Shown: in pieces, positions 18,844 to 27,183 of the stretch | How the letters are laid out: each line of letters opens with the position of its first letter | How positions within the stretch are numbered: position 1 is the stretch's first letter | Assembly (NCBI GenBank): GCA_963702565.1 | Contig: CAVPDE010000029.1 | Location: forward strand, 1 to 64,000 | Length of the DNA: 64,000 nt | Source: CAVPDE01 sp963702565 | GTDB taxonomy: Bacteria; Desulfobacterota; DSM-4660; Desulfatiglandales; HGW-15 | Direction of reading: 5' to 3' | The notes under the pieces: model-generated | The model's input: the letters and a program-made list of their open reading frames with translations, nothing else | Databases searched by the model: none | Told to the model about the DNA's origin: nothing | Program-made: the position numbers and the translations under genes

Positions 18844-20839
18844 CACGTTCTTCGGAGTGGATGCGCTGTCTTCGTCGGCCGCCATGGCGGCCGCGTTCCT
18901 GATCGGACTGGCCTTCGGATTTTCCCTGGAACAGGCGGGTTTCGGCAGTTCCCGCCGGTTGGCGGGCATCTTCTACTTCCGGGATATGGCGGTACTGAAG
19001 GTCATGTTCACGGCGCTGCTCGTGGCCATGCTGGGGCTCCAGTATGCGAGCGGACTGGGGCTGATCACCGAAGATCAGCTCTTTTTCATGCCCAGCATCT
19101 ACGGACCGCAGATCGTGGGCGGATTGATTTTCGGAGTGGGCTTTGTCATGGGCGCCTGGTGCCCGGGCACGGCTGCGGTCGGTCTGGCTTCAGGCCGTAT
19201 GGACGCTCTGGTGTTCCTCGCCGGAGCGGGTCTGGGGAGCGTTTTCTTCAACGAACTCTTCGGCGTTTTAAGAGGCCTCTACACCTGGGGAGACAGGGGC
19301 GTTCGGTTTGCCTGGCAGGACCTGGGCCTGTCGGCTGTGGGATTCGGCTTCCTGCTGGTGGCGGTGGCGCTGGTCCTGTTTTGGGGAGCCGAGTACCTGG
19401 AGAAGCGCAGGGCAGTCGGCGGTGAGTATTGGCGAAGCCCCTTTCTGCGGTCCTTCAGCTCTGTCATGATCCTTCTCGCCCTTGGCCTGATGGCCATGGA
19501 GGGAAGGGTTGCGGGCGACAGGCCTGCAGGCCTTCAGATAAGCACCTCCGCCATGTTGGCGGAGATTGAATCGGCAAAGGACCACATGGAGCCGGAAGAA
19601 CTGGCCGACCGGCTGATGCGGGGAGAGCCGGGGCTCATGGCGGTCGACATCCGTCCGGCAGAGGAGTATGCGGAGTTTCACATTCGCGGCGCAGTCAACA
19701 TCTCCATGGCCGATTTGCCGGAGGCCCTTGCGGGCAGGGAGAACAAGGGCATTATCGTCCTTTATTCCAACGGCATGACCCACCCGGCCCAGGCGCGTGA
19801 CGCCCTGTTCCGAATGGGTTTCACGAACGTGTACCTGCTCACGGACGGCCTTGTGGGGTTTATCGACCGGATTCTGAAGCCTGCTTCCCTCAGGACAGAA
19901 CCGCTGTCGGCGGAGCAGAGGGCCAGAATCAACTCGTGGCGGCAGTGCTTCCTCGGTTCGGAAAAACCACAGCCGGCTCAAGCCGGGCCGGAAGAGTCTC
20001 TGGCCGTCTCTCAACCTGTTGCACCCAAGTGGCCGGGCCTGGTGGAGCCTGCGTGGCTGGCCGAGAACCTCGGCAATCGTGAAGTCCGGGTCATCGAAGT
20101 TCGGGCTCAAGCCCAGTACAACAGCGGCCACATCCCAGGTTCCGTGTGCGTTTCCCATGACAACTTCCGTGGCGTGGTGGGCGGCGTCTCCTCCATGCTG
20201 CAGCCCCCTGAGCTGCTGGCTTGGCACATGTCCCTCATGGGAATCCGGCCCACGGACAGGGTGATCCTCGTTCCCGATGACAAACCCCATGATGCGACCT
20301 TGGTGGCCATGGCATTTGCGCGTCTAGGCCATACACGTTTCGGGATCCTCAACGGAGGCTTCCCGCGCTGGATCCATGAAAAGCGTCCTGTCACGACGGA
20401 ACTGCCTCAGGTTGAGAAGTCCCAATACCCGGTTCCCTCTCCCGATGTCTTTACGGTGACGCACAAGGAAATCATGGAGGTCCTCAAGGCTGCGGATCAT
20501 GTCATCCTTGATGTCCGTCCAACGGAATACTACACGGGGGAGAAGGTGGATGAAGCCCGGGGCGGGCACATCCCCGGAGCCAAGAGCCGGCCCTACACAG
20601 AAGACCTTTTCAAGTACGGCAAGGTCACCCTGCTAAAGCCGTTGGAGGAACTCGCCAATGCTTACACTTCCCTCGTGCCCAATAAGCAGGCGACGGTGAT
20701 CATCCACTGCCGCACCGGCCATCAGGCCAGCCAGACCTTTTTTGTGATGCGATACCTGCTGGGCTATGAGAGGGTGTTGTGGTATGACGCAGGCTGGTCT
20801 GAGTGGGCGGCGAGAAGCGAATTGCCCGTTGAGAAGTAG
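18836..20839 (+). CDS. YeeE/YedE second half fused to three rhodanese domains
   Basis: Residues about 1-225 are a YeeE-type membrane half with LEQAGFGSSRRLAGIFYFRDM and the cysteine motif GAWCPGTAAVGLASGRMDAL. A final hydrophobic segment precedes three rhodanese domains at about 235-345, 400-505 and 530-665. Only the last keeps a catalytic Cys (VIIHCRTGHQASQ). The first has VLYSNGMTH and the second ILVPDDKPH at that position. Fusion of a sulfur channel to rhodaneses suggests direct hand-over of sulfane sulfur at the membrane. Which face the rhodaneses occupy needs a topology test. It pairs with the preceding half-transporter and the exported MBL-rhodanese protein. Confidence 0.8.
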   Translation: MISTFFGVDALSSSAAMAAAFLIGLAFGFSLEQAGFGSSRRLAGIFYFRDMAVLKVMFTALLVAMLGLQYASGLGLITEDQLFFMPSIYGPQIVGGLIFGVGFVMGAWCPGTAAVGLASGRMDALVFLAGAGLGSVFFNELFGVLRGLYTWGDRGVRFAWQDLGLSAVGFGFLLVAVALVLFWGAEYLEKRRAVGGEYWRSPFLRSFSSVMILLALGLMAMEGRVAGDRPAGLQISTSAMLAEIESAKDHMEPEELADRLMRGEPGLMAVDIRPAEEYAEFHIRGAVNISMADLPEALAGRENKGIIVLYSNGMTHPAQARDALFRMGFTNVYLLTDGLVGFIDRILKPASLRTEPLSAEQRARINSWRQCFLGSEKPQPAQAGPEESLAVSQPVAPKWPGLVEPAWLAENLGNREVRVIEVRAQAQYNSGHIPGSVCVSHDNFRGVVGGVSSMLQPPELLAWHMSLMGIRPTDRVILVPDDKPHDATLVAMAFARLGHTRFGILNGGFPRWIHEKRPVTTELPQVEKSQYPVPSPDVFTVTHKEIMEVLKAADHVILDVRPTEYYTGEKVDEARGGHIPGAKSRPYTEDLFKYGKVTLLKPLEELANAYTSLVPNKQATVIIHCRTGHQASQTFFVMRYLLGYERVLWYDAGWSEWAARSELPVEK

Positions 20840-20965
20840 CAGGTTGCTGAAAAACGCCCATCTACGGCGTTGCCCTCACCCCTCGTCGTTGCGATGTACT
20901 GGACTGTACGTCTCACTCCTCGGGATTTCGGGTGCCTTGTATCTGGGCGTTTTTGAGCAACCTGC
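20839..20965. repeat. 127-bp inverted-repeat element
   Basis: The ends are near-perfect inverted repeats: GCAGGTTGCTGAAAAACGCC on the left and GGCGTTTTTGAGCAACCTGC on the right. The interior is also partly self-complementary. It begins at the stop codon of the YeeE-rhodanese gene and holds no gene. From memory, closely similar elements are common between genes in Desulfobacterota. It could act as a terminator or be a MITE/REP-like repeat. Confidence 0.7.
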
Positions 20966-21031
20966 CAGCAGTGCCTTTCTCGGCACACTGATAATGCAAA
21001 GAGCGTTCGGAAGATTTTTTGAGAGGGGGAA

Positions 21032-21499
21032 ATGGCTGAAATCCGTTGGGCAATGATCCCCGGCGATCTCATCGCGGTTAGAAGTCTTTTCCAGGAGTAC
21101 GCCGATTCTCTGGATTTCGAGCTGGACTTCCAGGATTTCAGAGAGGAGATGGAAACCCTGCCGGGAAAATACGCCCCGCCTCTGGGATCTATCCTTTTGG
21201 CAAGAGAAAACGGGGAGACGGTGGGCTGTGTCGCAGTGCGGCCCCTGGGTGAAGACATCTGCGAGATGAAACGTCTCTACGTGAAACCGGCCTGCCGCGG
21301 CAAAAGACTGGGCCGGGAACTCGCCCTGGCGATCATCGAAGAGGCCAAGAGGCTCGGGTACAAGGCGATGAGGCTGGACACGGTCGTTGCCATGAAAGAG
21401 GCGTCGGCCCTTTACCGCACTCTCGGATTCCAAACCATCGATGCCTATTGCTACAACCCCCTGCCCGACGCCATGTACTTCGAACTGAAATTAGCGTAG
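21032..21499 (+). CDS. GNAT-family N-acetyltransferase
   Basis: A 155-residue acetyltransferase of the GNAT fold. The acetyl-CoA binding loop is CRGKRLGRELALAIIEEAKRLGY, followed by MRLDTV and the ALYRTLGF signature near the C-terminus. It acetylates an unknown small molecule or protein. GAGAGGGGGAA precedes the ATG. It converges on the malate dehydrogenase gene, with a short-repeat array between the stops. Confidence 0.85.
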   Translation: MAEIRWAMIPGDLIAVRSLFQEYADSLDFELDFQDFREEMETLPGKYAPPLGSILLARENGETVGCVAVRPLGEDICEMKRLYVKPACRGKRLGRELALAIIEEAKRLGYKAMRLDTVVAMKEASALYRTLGFQTIDAYCYNPLPDAMYFELKLA

Positions 21500-21503
21500 G
21501 GCT

Positions 21504-21555
21504 TAGAGCAGAGAGCGAAGAGCAAAGAGCAAAGAGCAAAGAGCAAAGAGTAAAA
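21504..21555. repeat. Short tandem array, 7-nt unit AGAGCAA
   Basis: Six or seven copies of AGAGCAA, some degenerate, fill the 60 bp between the convergent GNAT and malate dehydrogenase genes. No inverted partner array is visible here, unlike most other arrays in the window. Confidence 0.65.
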
Positions 21556-21559
21556 GCCG

Positions 21560-22615
21560 TTAAGAGATGCCGTATTTCTCCTTTAAGATACTGGCGGCTC
21601 CTTTGATGTCTTCTTTGATGATGGCGGCGGAGCGTTCGAGCTGGGTTCGGATGTCCTGCACCGGAAGTTCGTATATTTTTTCAACCCCGTAGGGACCGAT
21701 CTTCGCAGGCACGCCGAAGCTCATGGAATCGAGGCCGTCTTCCGGCTTGAGTAGGCCGTACTCGTTTTCGAGGATGGCGATCACGGGCTGCACTTCGGAT
21801 TCCCCTTTGACAATAGCGCGGAGCATGTCGCACGCTGCCCTGGCCGGGCCTGCAGAGGCGCTTTGTCCGGTTTCATTCACAAAGTGGGTGCCGCCTTTCT
21901 TGGCTTCATCCATCACGTCTCGGATCTTTTGCGCATCAACACCGGCAACCCTGATCACGTCCTCCAGGGGAATGCCGCTCACCGAAAAGTAGCGGGGATG
22001 AGCCACCATGGAATCCCCGTGTTCGCCGAACACGATGCCCTGCATGTTCGCGCCGGAGACGCCGAGCACCTGGGAGACCGCATGGCAGATTCTTCTTGTG
22101 TCCAGGTTGCCGGCCTGGCCCATGATGTTCTCCCTGGGAAAGCCGCTCACCTTGTACCCCGCCCACGTCATAGCCGTAACCGGGTTTCCCATATAAATGA
22201 GGATCGGGAGATCCTGGGAAGAACAGCCTTCGTAGAGTTCCCTGATTTGGCGTGAGGTCTCGGCAATCACTTGCGTGTTCATTGCGAGCAGATCTCTCCG
22301 GCTCTGGCCTTCTTTTCTCGGAACTCCTACGCCGATAAAGATGACGTCGAGGCCGGCCATGTCGTCAAGAAAGTTCGTACCGACAAGACGGGGTCTTCGA
22401 AGGGCATTCGCTTTGAGATCTTCCACCCACGCGCCGGCCCTGTTGGGATATTTGTCCGCCGGCCTGCCATAAAAGACCACTTCCTTGCCCAGGCCTTCAT
22501 CGACAAGCGTGAGCACGACATCCCTGGATACATTTCCGAATCCCCACACGCCGATCTTGTCTCTTTCCTTGATGCGCTCGATAAATCTGCAAGATCTGGG
22601 AGTCTCTGTTTCCAT
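21560..22615 (-). CDS. mdh: Malate dehydrogenase (LDH/MDH family)
   Basis: This enzyme interconverts malate and oxaloacetate with NAD. The substrate loop GVGVPRKEGQSRRDLLAMN has Arg where lactate dehydrogenases have Gln, so malate is favoured. The catalytic His is in GEHGDSMVAHPRYF. The nucleotide motif reads GVWGFGNVSRDVV, with Ser in place of the last glycine of GxGxxG, which is unusual. Start is set at ATG 22615 (METETPRS) behind AGAGGGAAC; an in-frame start at 22669 adds 18 residues. Length 351 is a little long because of an N-terminal extension and insertions. It fits the citrate synthase, aconitase and fumarase genes further on. Confidence 0.85.
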   Translation of the reverse strand: METETPRSCRFIERIKERDKIGVWGFGNVSRDVVLTLVDEGLGKEVVFYGRPADKYPNRAGAWVEDLKANALRRPRLVGTNFLDDMAGLDVIFIGVGVPRKEGQSRRDLLAMNTQVIAETSRQIRELYEGCSSQDLPILIYMGNPVTAMTWAGYKVSGFPRENIMGQAGNLDTRRICHAVSQVLGVSGANMQGIVFGEHGDSMVAHPRYFSVSGIPLEDVIRVAGVDAQKIRDVMDEAKKGGTHFVNETGQSASAGPARAACDMLRAIVKGESEVQPVIAILENEYGLLKPEDGLDSMSFGVPAKIGPYGVEKIYELPVQDIRTQLERSAAIIKEDIKGAASILKEKYGIS

Positions 22616-22798
22616 AATGTTCCCTCTTGGCGAATTGTTAGTGGCTTTCAGACGCATCCAACTTAACAACCGCGTTTTTCTATGTCAACGATGATCATTC
22701 CCATTGACGTCGCCCAAGGGGTTATCTATCTTAGAACGGTTTATGCTTTGTTGATGACAAAGGGCCGAAGGCATCGCTCACGGGAATAGATCTGCCCC

Positions 22799-23752
22799 AT
22801 GGAATTAAGCCGCCCAGAGAAAATCTTCTTGCTGCAGAAAGTGATGCTCAGGGTCTGCTATGCTTTGATCCCCCTGGTCTTCGCTTCCGTTTATCTTTTT
22901 GGGTGGCGGTCGCTTGCCGTGGTCGTGGTGGCCCTCGGATTCGGCATCGCGACCGAGGCCCTCTTCACCTTTCGAGAAAAGAAACCCGTCACTTCCGCGG
23001 TCTTTGTGACCTCTCTCATCTTCTCCCTTTCCCTTCCCCCTATGATCCCTTTCTGGATGGCGATTGTCGGGATCGTCGTGGGGGTTGGCCTCGGGAAAAT
23101 GGTTTTCGGCGGTTTTGGCCAGAATGTCTTTAATCCGGCCATGGTGGGAAGGTGTTTTCTTTACGTCACCTTTCCCATAGAGATGACCAATCAGTGGGCT
23201 ACTCCCTTGTGGGGAGGGGCGGCAGGCTTAGGCAGATGGTCCCTGTCTTTGGACGCGATCACGCAGGCCACGCCTCTGGTGGAATGGCGCAAGGGGATTT
23301 CCGTACCGATGGAAGAACTTTTTTTCGGAAATACCGCAGGTTCGATCGGAGAAACGTCAGCGCTTCTGATCCTTCTGGGTGGCGTCTACCTGATCTACAC
23401 AAAGGCGGCGCCGTGGCGCTTGGCCGTTTCCTGCCTGATCGGCGGCATCCTGCTGAGCAGCGTGCTTCACGGTTTCGGAGCAGCGGGTGTCCCGTCCGCG
23501 CTGGTCACGTTGCTCTCAGGATCTTTTCTCTTCGGAAGCATTTTCGTTGTGACCGAACCCGTCTCGGGTGCAAAGACCCACTACGGCCAGTGGATTTACG
23601 GTTTCATGGTGGGAGGCTTAACCGTGGTTTTGAGGGGGTTCTCCAATTTCCCTGAAGGCATCATGTTCTCCATCCTGATCATGAATGCCTTTGTCCCGCT
23701 CATCGACCAGATGGTGAGGCGTGTGCAGGCGGCAAAAAAGGCGGTGCCATGA
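22799..23752 (+). CDS. NqrB/RnfD-type membrane subunit
   Basis: This 317-residue integral membrane protein of the Na+-NQR/Rnf superfamily has about nine or ten hydrophobic segments and the family phrases GQNVFNPAMVGR and SGAKTHYGQWIYGF. The threonine in ITQATPL is the likely covalent FMN site. Its length is closer to RnfD than to NqrB, which has an N-terminal extension. It opens a five-gene operon in NqrB-C-D-E-F order and overlaps the next gene by 4 bp. No NqrA or RnfC is next to it. The complex would couple electron transfer to Na+ or H+ transport. Confidence 0.85.
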   Translation: MELSRPEKIFLLQKVMLRVCYALIPLVFASVYLFGWRSLAVVVVALGFGIATEALFTFREKKPVTSAVFVTSLIFSLSLPPMIPFWMAIVGIVVGVGLGKMVFGGFGQNVFNPAMVGRCFLYVTFPIEMTNQWATPLWGGAAGLGRWSLSLDAITQATPLVEWRKGISVPMEELFFGNTAGSIGETSALLILLGGVYLIYTKAAPWRLAVSCLIGGILLSSVLHGFGAAGVPSALVTLLSGSFLFGSIFVVTEPVSGAKTHYGQWIYGFMVGGLTVVLRGFSNFPEGIMFSILIMNAFVPLIDQMVRRVQAAKKAVP

Positions 23753-24384
23753 AGAAGCGGCTCTACTCCATTGTCTTCATGTTTGCGCTCACCTTTGTCT
23801 TCGCAGCCGTGGTGAGCGCGGTGAAAGTGCACAACGAAGAGAGAATACAGATCAATCAGCAGGTCAAGCTACAGAGGGTTATCCTCAAGGTGCTGGGCGT
23901 GCCTGTGGATGAAAAGGCGCCGAACCGGGTGGTGATCCAGGCTTTTGAGAGGAGAGTGAAAGCAATCGAAGTGAAGCAGCAGACCCTCTATGTGGGATAC
24001 GGTGAGGGCGGTAAGCAGATCACTGGTTATGCTTTTCCAGTGGGCGGTGCGGGTTTCTGGGGGCCGGTTTATGGTATGGTGAGCGTGGACCCTGAAGCCT
24101 CCCGCATTATGGGAATTGCCTTTTTCAGACACTCGGAGACACCGGGGCTCGGGGCAAGGATCACGGAGACTTGGTTCACCAGACAGTTCGCAGGGCTGCC
24201 GATCTTCCCTGTGGAGGGGGACAAGAAAATCTTTTTTCTGAAACCGGCAGGGCCGGGCAAAGGGCCGAATGAACTGGATGCGATCACAGGGGCGACCGGA
24301 ACGAGCCGCGGGGTGGAAGCCTTTGTTAACCGGGATCTGGATCGTTTCCTCAGAGAAATGTGGAAACAGGTGAAGAAGGGATAG
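23749..24384 (+). CDS. NqrC/RnfG-type FMN subunit
   Basis: This 211-residue protein has one N-terminal transmembrane helix and a periplasmic FMN-binding domain. The flavinylation motif is ITGATGTSRGVE, whose last threonine of (S/T)GAT takes FMN. Other family features are GFWGPVYGMVSVD and SETPGLGARI. The start overlaps the preceding stop, and the next gene begins 3 bp after this one, so translation is probably coupled. The length is between RnfG and NqrC. Confidence 0.88.
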   Translation: MKKRLYSIVFMFALTFVFAAVVSAVKVHNEERIQINQQVKLQRVILKVLGVPVDEKAPNRVVIQAFERRVKAIEVKQQTLYVGYGEGGKQITGYAFPVGGAGFWGPVYGMVSVDPEASRIMGIAFFRHSETPGLGARITETWFTRQFAGLPIFPVEGDKKIFFLKPAGPGKGPNELDAITGATGTSRGVEAFVNRDLDRFLREMWKQVKKG

Positions 24385-24387
24385 GAA

Positions 24388-25014
24388 ATGCCCAAACCGT
24401 TGAGCAGCAGTCAGATCTTTTTGCAAGGACTCTGGAATGACAATCCCGTGCTGAGGCAGATTCTCGGAATCTGCTCCACCCTTGCCGTGACCAACCTGCT
24501 CGTGAACACCCTGGTCATGAACGCAGGCCTGATCTTCACGGTAGGCATGTCCTCCCTGACGGTCTCCATTCTGAGAAACTACACGCCCATGAAAATCCGG
24601 ATGATGGCCCAGACGCTCATCATCGCTTCCTACGTCATCATCGTGGATATTGCCATCGCCGCTTATCTTCCGGACATCAGCGAGGCCTTGGGGCCTTATG
24701 TGGGTCTTATTATTACAAATTGCATTGTCATGGGACGGTGCGAGGCTTTTGCCATGAAAAACCGGCCCTGGGCTTCGTTCCTGGACGGGCTCGCCATGAG
24801 CCTTGGGTATGGGGCGGTACTTTTGATCATCGCGGTCATTCGTGAACCCCTTGGGTTCGGGACCCTTCTCGGCTACAGAGTCATGCCCGAGGGTTTTACG
24901 CCCTGGACCATCATGATCATGGCGCCGGGCGCCTTTTTCACCTTAGGCCTCTTTGTGTGGTTTCTGAGGGCCAAGTTCCCTCAGACCGCTGAAGAGAAAA
25001 AGCAGGGGCACTGA
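24388..25014 (+). CDS. NqrD/RnfE-type membrane subunit
   Basis: A 208-residue membrane protein with six predicted helices. It holds the family strings NDNPVLRQILGICSTLAVTN and NCIVMGRCEAFAMKN. The cysteines in GIC and GRC match those that hold the intramembrane 2Fe-2S cluster shared with NqrE/RnfA. The next gene starts 1 bp after the stop. Confidence 0.9.
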   Translation: MPKPLSSSQIFLQGLWNDNPVLRQILGICSTLAVTNLLVNTLVMNAGLIFTVGMSSLTVSILRNYTPMKIRMMAQTLIIASYVIIVDIAIAAYLPDISEALGPYVGLIITNCIVMGRCEAFAMKNRPWASFLDGLAMSLGYGAVLLIIAVIREPLGFGTLLGYRVMPEGFTPWTIMIMAPGAFFTLGLFVWFLRAKFPQTAEEKKQGH

Positions 25015-25015
25015 G

Positions 25016-25609
25016 ATGGTTCAGGTCGACGCGGGAACACTTCTTTTTGCAGCCATCTTTACGAACAACATCCTTCTGACCAATTTCCTGGGATTGTGCC
25101 CCTTCCTGGCGATCTCCCGGGAGATCCGGTCGGCCCTAGGGCTGGGCGCGGCCGTCGTCTTCGTGATGACCTGCACGGCCGTCCTCAACTACCTGGCTTA
25201 CTATTATGTCCTGCTGCCTTTGAACCTGGACCATTTTCGCTACATTGTGTTCATCATTATCATCGCCGCCTTTGTCCAACTCGTGGAAATGACCGTTGAG
25301 CGATTTTTCCCTGCTCTTTACTACATCCTCGGGATCTTCTTGCCCCTCATAACGGTGAACTGTGCGATTCTTGGTGCTTCGCTTTTCCTGATTATTCGCG
25401 AGTACACCCTGGTCCAATCCATGGCCTATGGGGCTGGAAGCGGGGCCGGCTGGATGATCGCGATCGTTGCGGTCGGAGCCATCCGGGAAAAGGTTCAGAA
25501 GAGCGCGAAGCTTCCCAAAGGGTTGGAGGGTCCGGCGCTCACCCTGATCATCACAGGGATTATGGCGCTGGCCTTCACGGCATTCAGCGGGATGATACAA
25601 ATTCAGTAA
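25016..25609 (+). CDS. NqrE/RnfA-type membrane subunit
   Basis: A 197-residue, six-helix partner of NqrD/RnfE, with inverted topology in the family. It shows TNNILLTNFLGLCPFLAIS and LPLITVNCAILGASLF. The two cysteines in LGLC and VNC complete the four-cysteine site of the intramembrane iron-sulfur cluster. It sits inside the nqrBCDEF-like operon. Confidence 0.9.
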   Translation: MVQVDAGTLLFAAIFTNNILLTNFLGLCPFLAISREIRSALGLGAAVVFVMTCTAVLNYLAYYYVLLPLNLDHFRYIVFIIIIAAFVQLVEMTVERFFPALYYILGIFLPLITVNCAILGASLFLIIREYTLVQSMAYGAGSGAGWMIAIVAVGAIREKVQKSAKLPKGLEGPALTLIITGIMALAFTAFSGMIQIQ

Positions 25610-25658
25610 GAATGGAGTGATGGAGTGCTCCAATGCTTTACGACCAACTGACCCTCTC

Positions 25659-26762
25659 ATGCTTTCGATAGTTATCAGCCTTCTGATCCTGAGCGGGATC
25701 GCGGCGCTGCTGGCCCTCTTCCTCGAAATCGCCGACTCCTATCTGGCCGACTACGGGGAAATGAAGATCCTCGTCAATGAGCAGAAACAATTGGTCGTTG
25801 AAGGAGGGAGGCCTTTGCTTTCCACCCTCATGGGCCAGGGAATTTTCATCCCCTCTGCGTGCGGAGGCAAAGGCACTTGCTCCTATTGCAAAGTGAAAGT
25901 TCTGGAGGGGGGCGGCCCGGTGCTCCCCACGGAGACCCCTTATCTGTCTCCGGATGAACTGAACACTCAGGTCAGGCTTTCATGCCAGGTCAAAGTCAAG
26001 GACAACCTGAAGATCGAGATTCCGGAAGAGCTGTTCCTGGTGAAGGAATACCGGGTCAGGGTGGAAAGTATCCGTGACCTGACTCCGGAGATCAAGAGCA
26101 TTCGCCTTGCCATTTTATCCCCGGAAGAGGGAATCGCTTTCAAGGCCGGACAATATGTCCAGTTCGAGGTCCCAAAATACCAGCGCACCAGCGGCCCGGA
26201 GTATCGCGCCTACAGCATCTCTTCGGACGCTGGAGATCACCATTCCCTGGAACTCGTCATCACCAAGGTTCCTCAAGGAGCCGTGACCACTTACGTGCAC
26301 GACTTCCTGAAGAAGGGAGAGGATCTAAGAGCCACCGGACCCTACGGGAAATTCTATCTGAGGAATTCGGACAGGGACATTCTCTTTATAGCGACCGGGT
26401 CGGGCATGGCTCCGATAAAATCCATGCTTCACCAGGTTGAGCATGAACAAATCCGGAAAAAGGTTCAATTTTTCTTCGGGGCAAGAACACCAAAAGATCT
26501 CTACTACCAGGAGGAACTCCTCGCATGGGAGAAAACGCTCCCTGACTTCAACTATGTGCCCACCCTTTCCCGGCCTCCGGAGGAGGAGCATTGGCAGGGC
26601 GAAAAGGGCAGAGTGACCAACCTCATCGACAAACACATCCCTGAAGGAGCGAACATCGACGTCTACATCTGCGGGTCGCCGGCAATGATAGATTCGTGCG
26701 CGGAGATTCTGAAAAAGAAGAAAATCCCTGAGGACCGCATTTTCTTCGATAAGTTCGCATAG
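25659..26762 (+). CDS. nqrF: NqrF-type NADH dehydrogenase subunit
   Basis: This flavoprotein feeds electrons from NADH into the membrane complex. It has an N-terminal transmembrane helix (about residues 1-22). A 2Fe-2S ferredoxin domain follows (ACGGKGTCSYCKVKV with a fourth Cys in RLSCQVKV). Then come an FAD domain (RAYSISS) and an NADH domain (ATGSGMAPIKS, YICGSPAMIDSC). The start is uncertain: GTG 25617 and ATG 25620 are in frame, but the hydrophobic helix begins at ATG 25659. The upstream bases contain two copies of TGGAGTGA/C, related to a repeat unit seen elsewhere. Its place after the NqrE-like gene is where Rnf operons carry rnfB. Confidence 0.9.
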   Translation: MLSIVISLLILSGIAALLALFLEIADSYLADYGEMKILVNEQKQLVVEGGRPLLSTLMGQGIFIPSACGGKGTCSYCKVKVLEGGGPVLPTETPYLSPDELNTQVRLSCQVKVKDNLKIEIPEELFLVKEYRVRVESIRDLTPEIKSIRLAILSPEEGIAFKAGQYVQFEVPKYQRTSGPEYRAYSISSDAGDHHSLELVITKVPQGAVTTYVHDFLKKGEDLRATGPYGKFYLRNSDRDILFIATGSGMAPIKSMLHQVEHEQIRKKVQFFFGARTPKDLYYQEELLAWEKTLPDFNYVPTLSRPPEEEHWQGEKGRVTNLIDKHIPEGANIDVYICGSPAMIDSCAEILKKKKIPEDRIFFDKFA

Positions 26763-27183
26763 AACCACTTGGCCTTTGGAGTTAACTCATTGTCGTCTAT
26801 TGACAATCCCGGCCTGCTATATAGATTTACAACATTGTTCATTGAATCCTAAACAAAAGCGAAGACCAATCACGAAAACAAGAAGTCAACTGCTGTCGGC
26901 GAAGCCGACAGCCTGAGGGACAAAGGGGCAGAGGCACAAAGGCACAAAGCAGCAAAGCAAAACAGGGGACACAGACACACAGGCACAGAGGGAGAAAGCG
27001 GAAGACTTCTTTTTTGCGCTTACCCTTTGCATCGTTGTCCCTTTGTCACTTTGTCCCTTTCTTCTGCTCTGTGCCTATGTGCCTTTGCATCTTTGTGCCT
27101 GCATCGTGTGCACAGAAACCAAGCTGAGGTCTTCGCCTAAAGGCGTTTTTCTCACCTTAAGCTTTGCATCTCATGAGGATGAC
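26763..27183. repeat. Intergenic region with hairpin and facing short-repeat arrays
   Basis: A perfect hairpin, GCTGTCGGC-GAA-GCCGACAGC, lies at 26892-26912. It is followed at 26918-26999 by purine-rich repeats built from GGCACAAA/GGGACA words, and at 27030-27101 by the opposite strand version built from CCTTTGTG/GTCCCTTT words. The two blocks could pair imperfectly into a long stem. No gene is visible; open frames running from here into the next gene are low-complexity. Confidence 0.6.
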
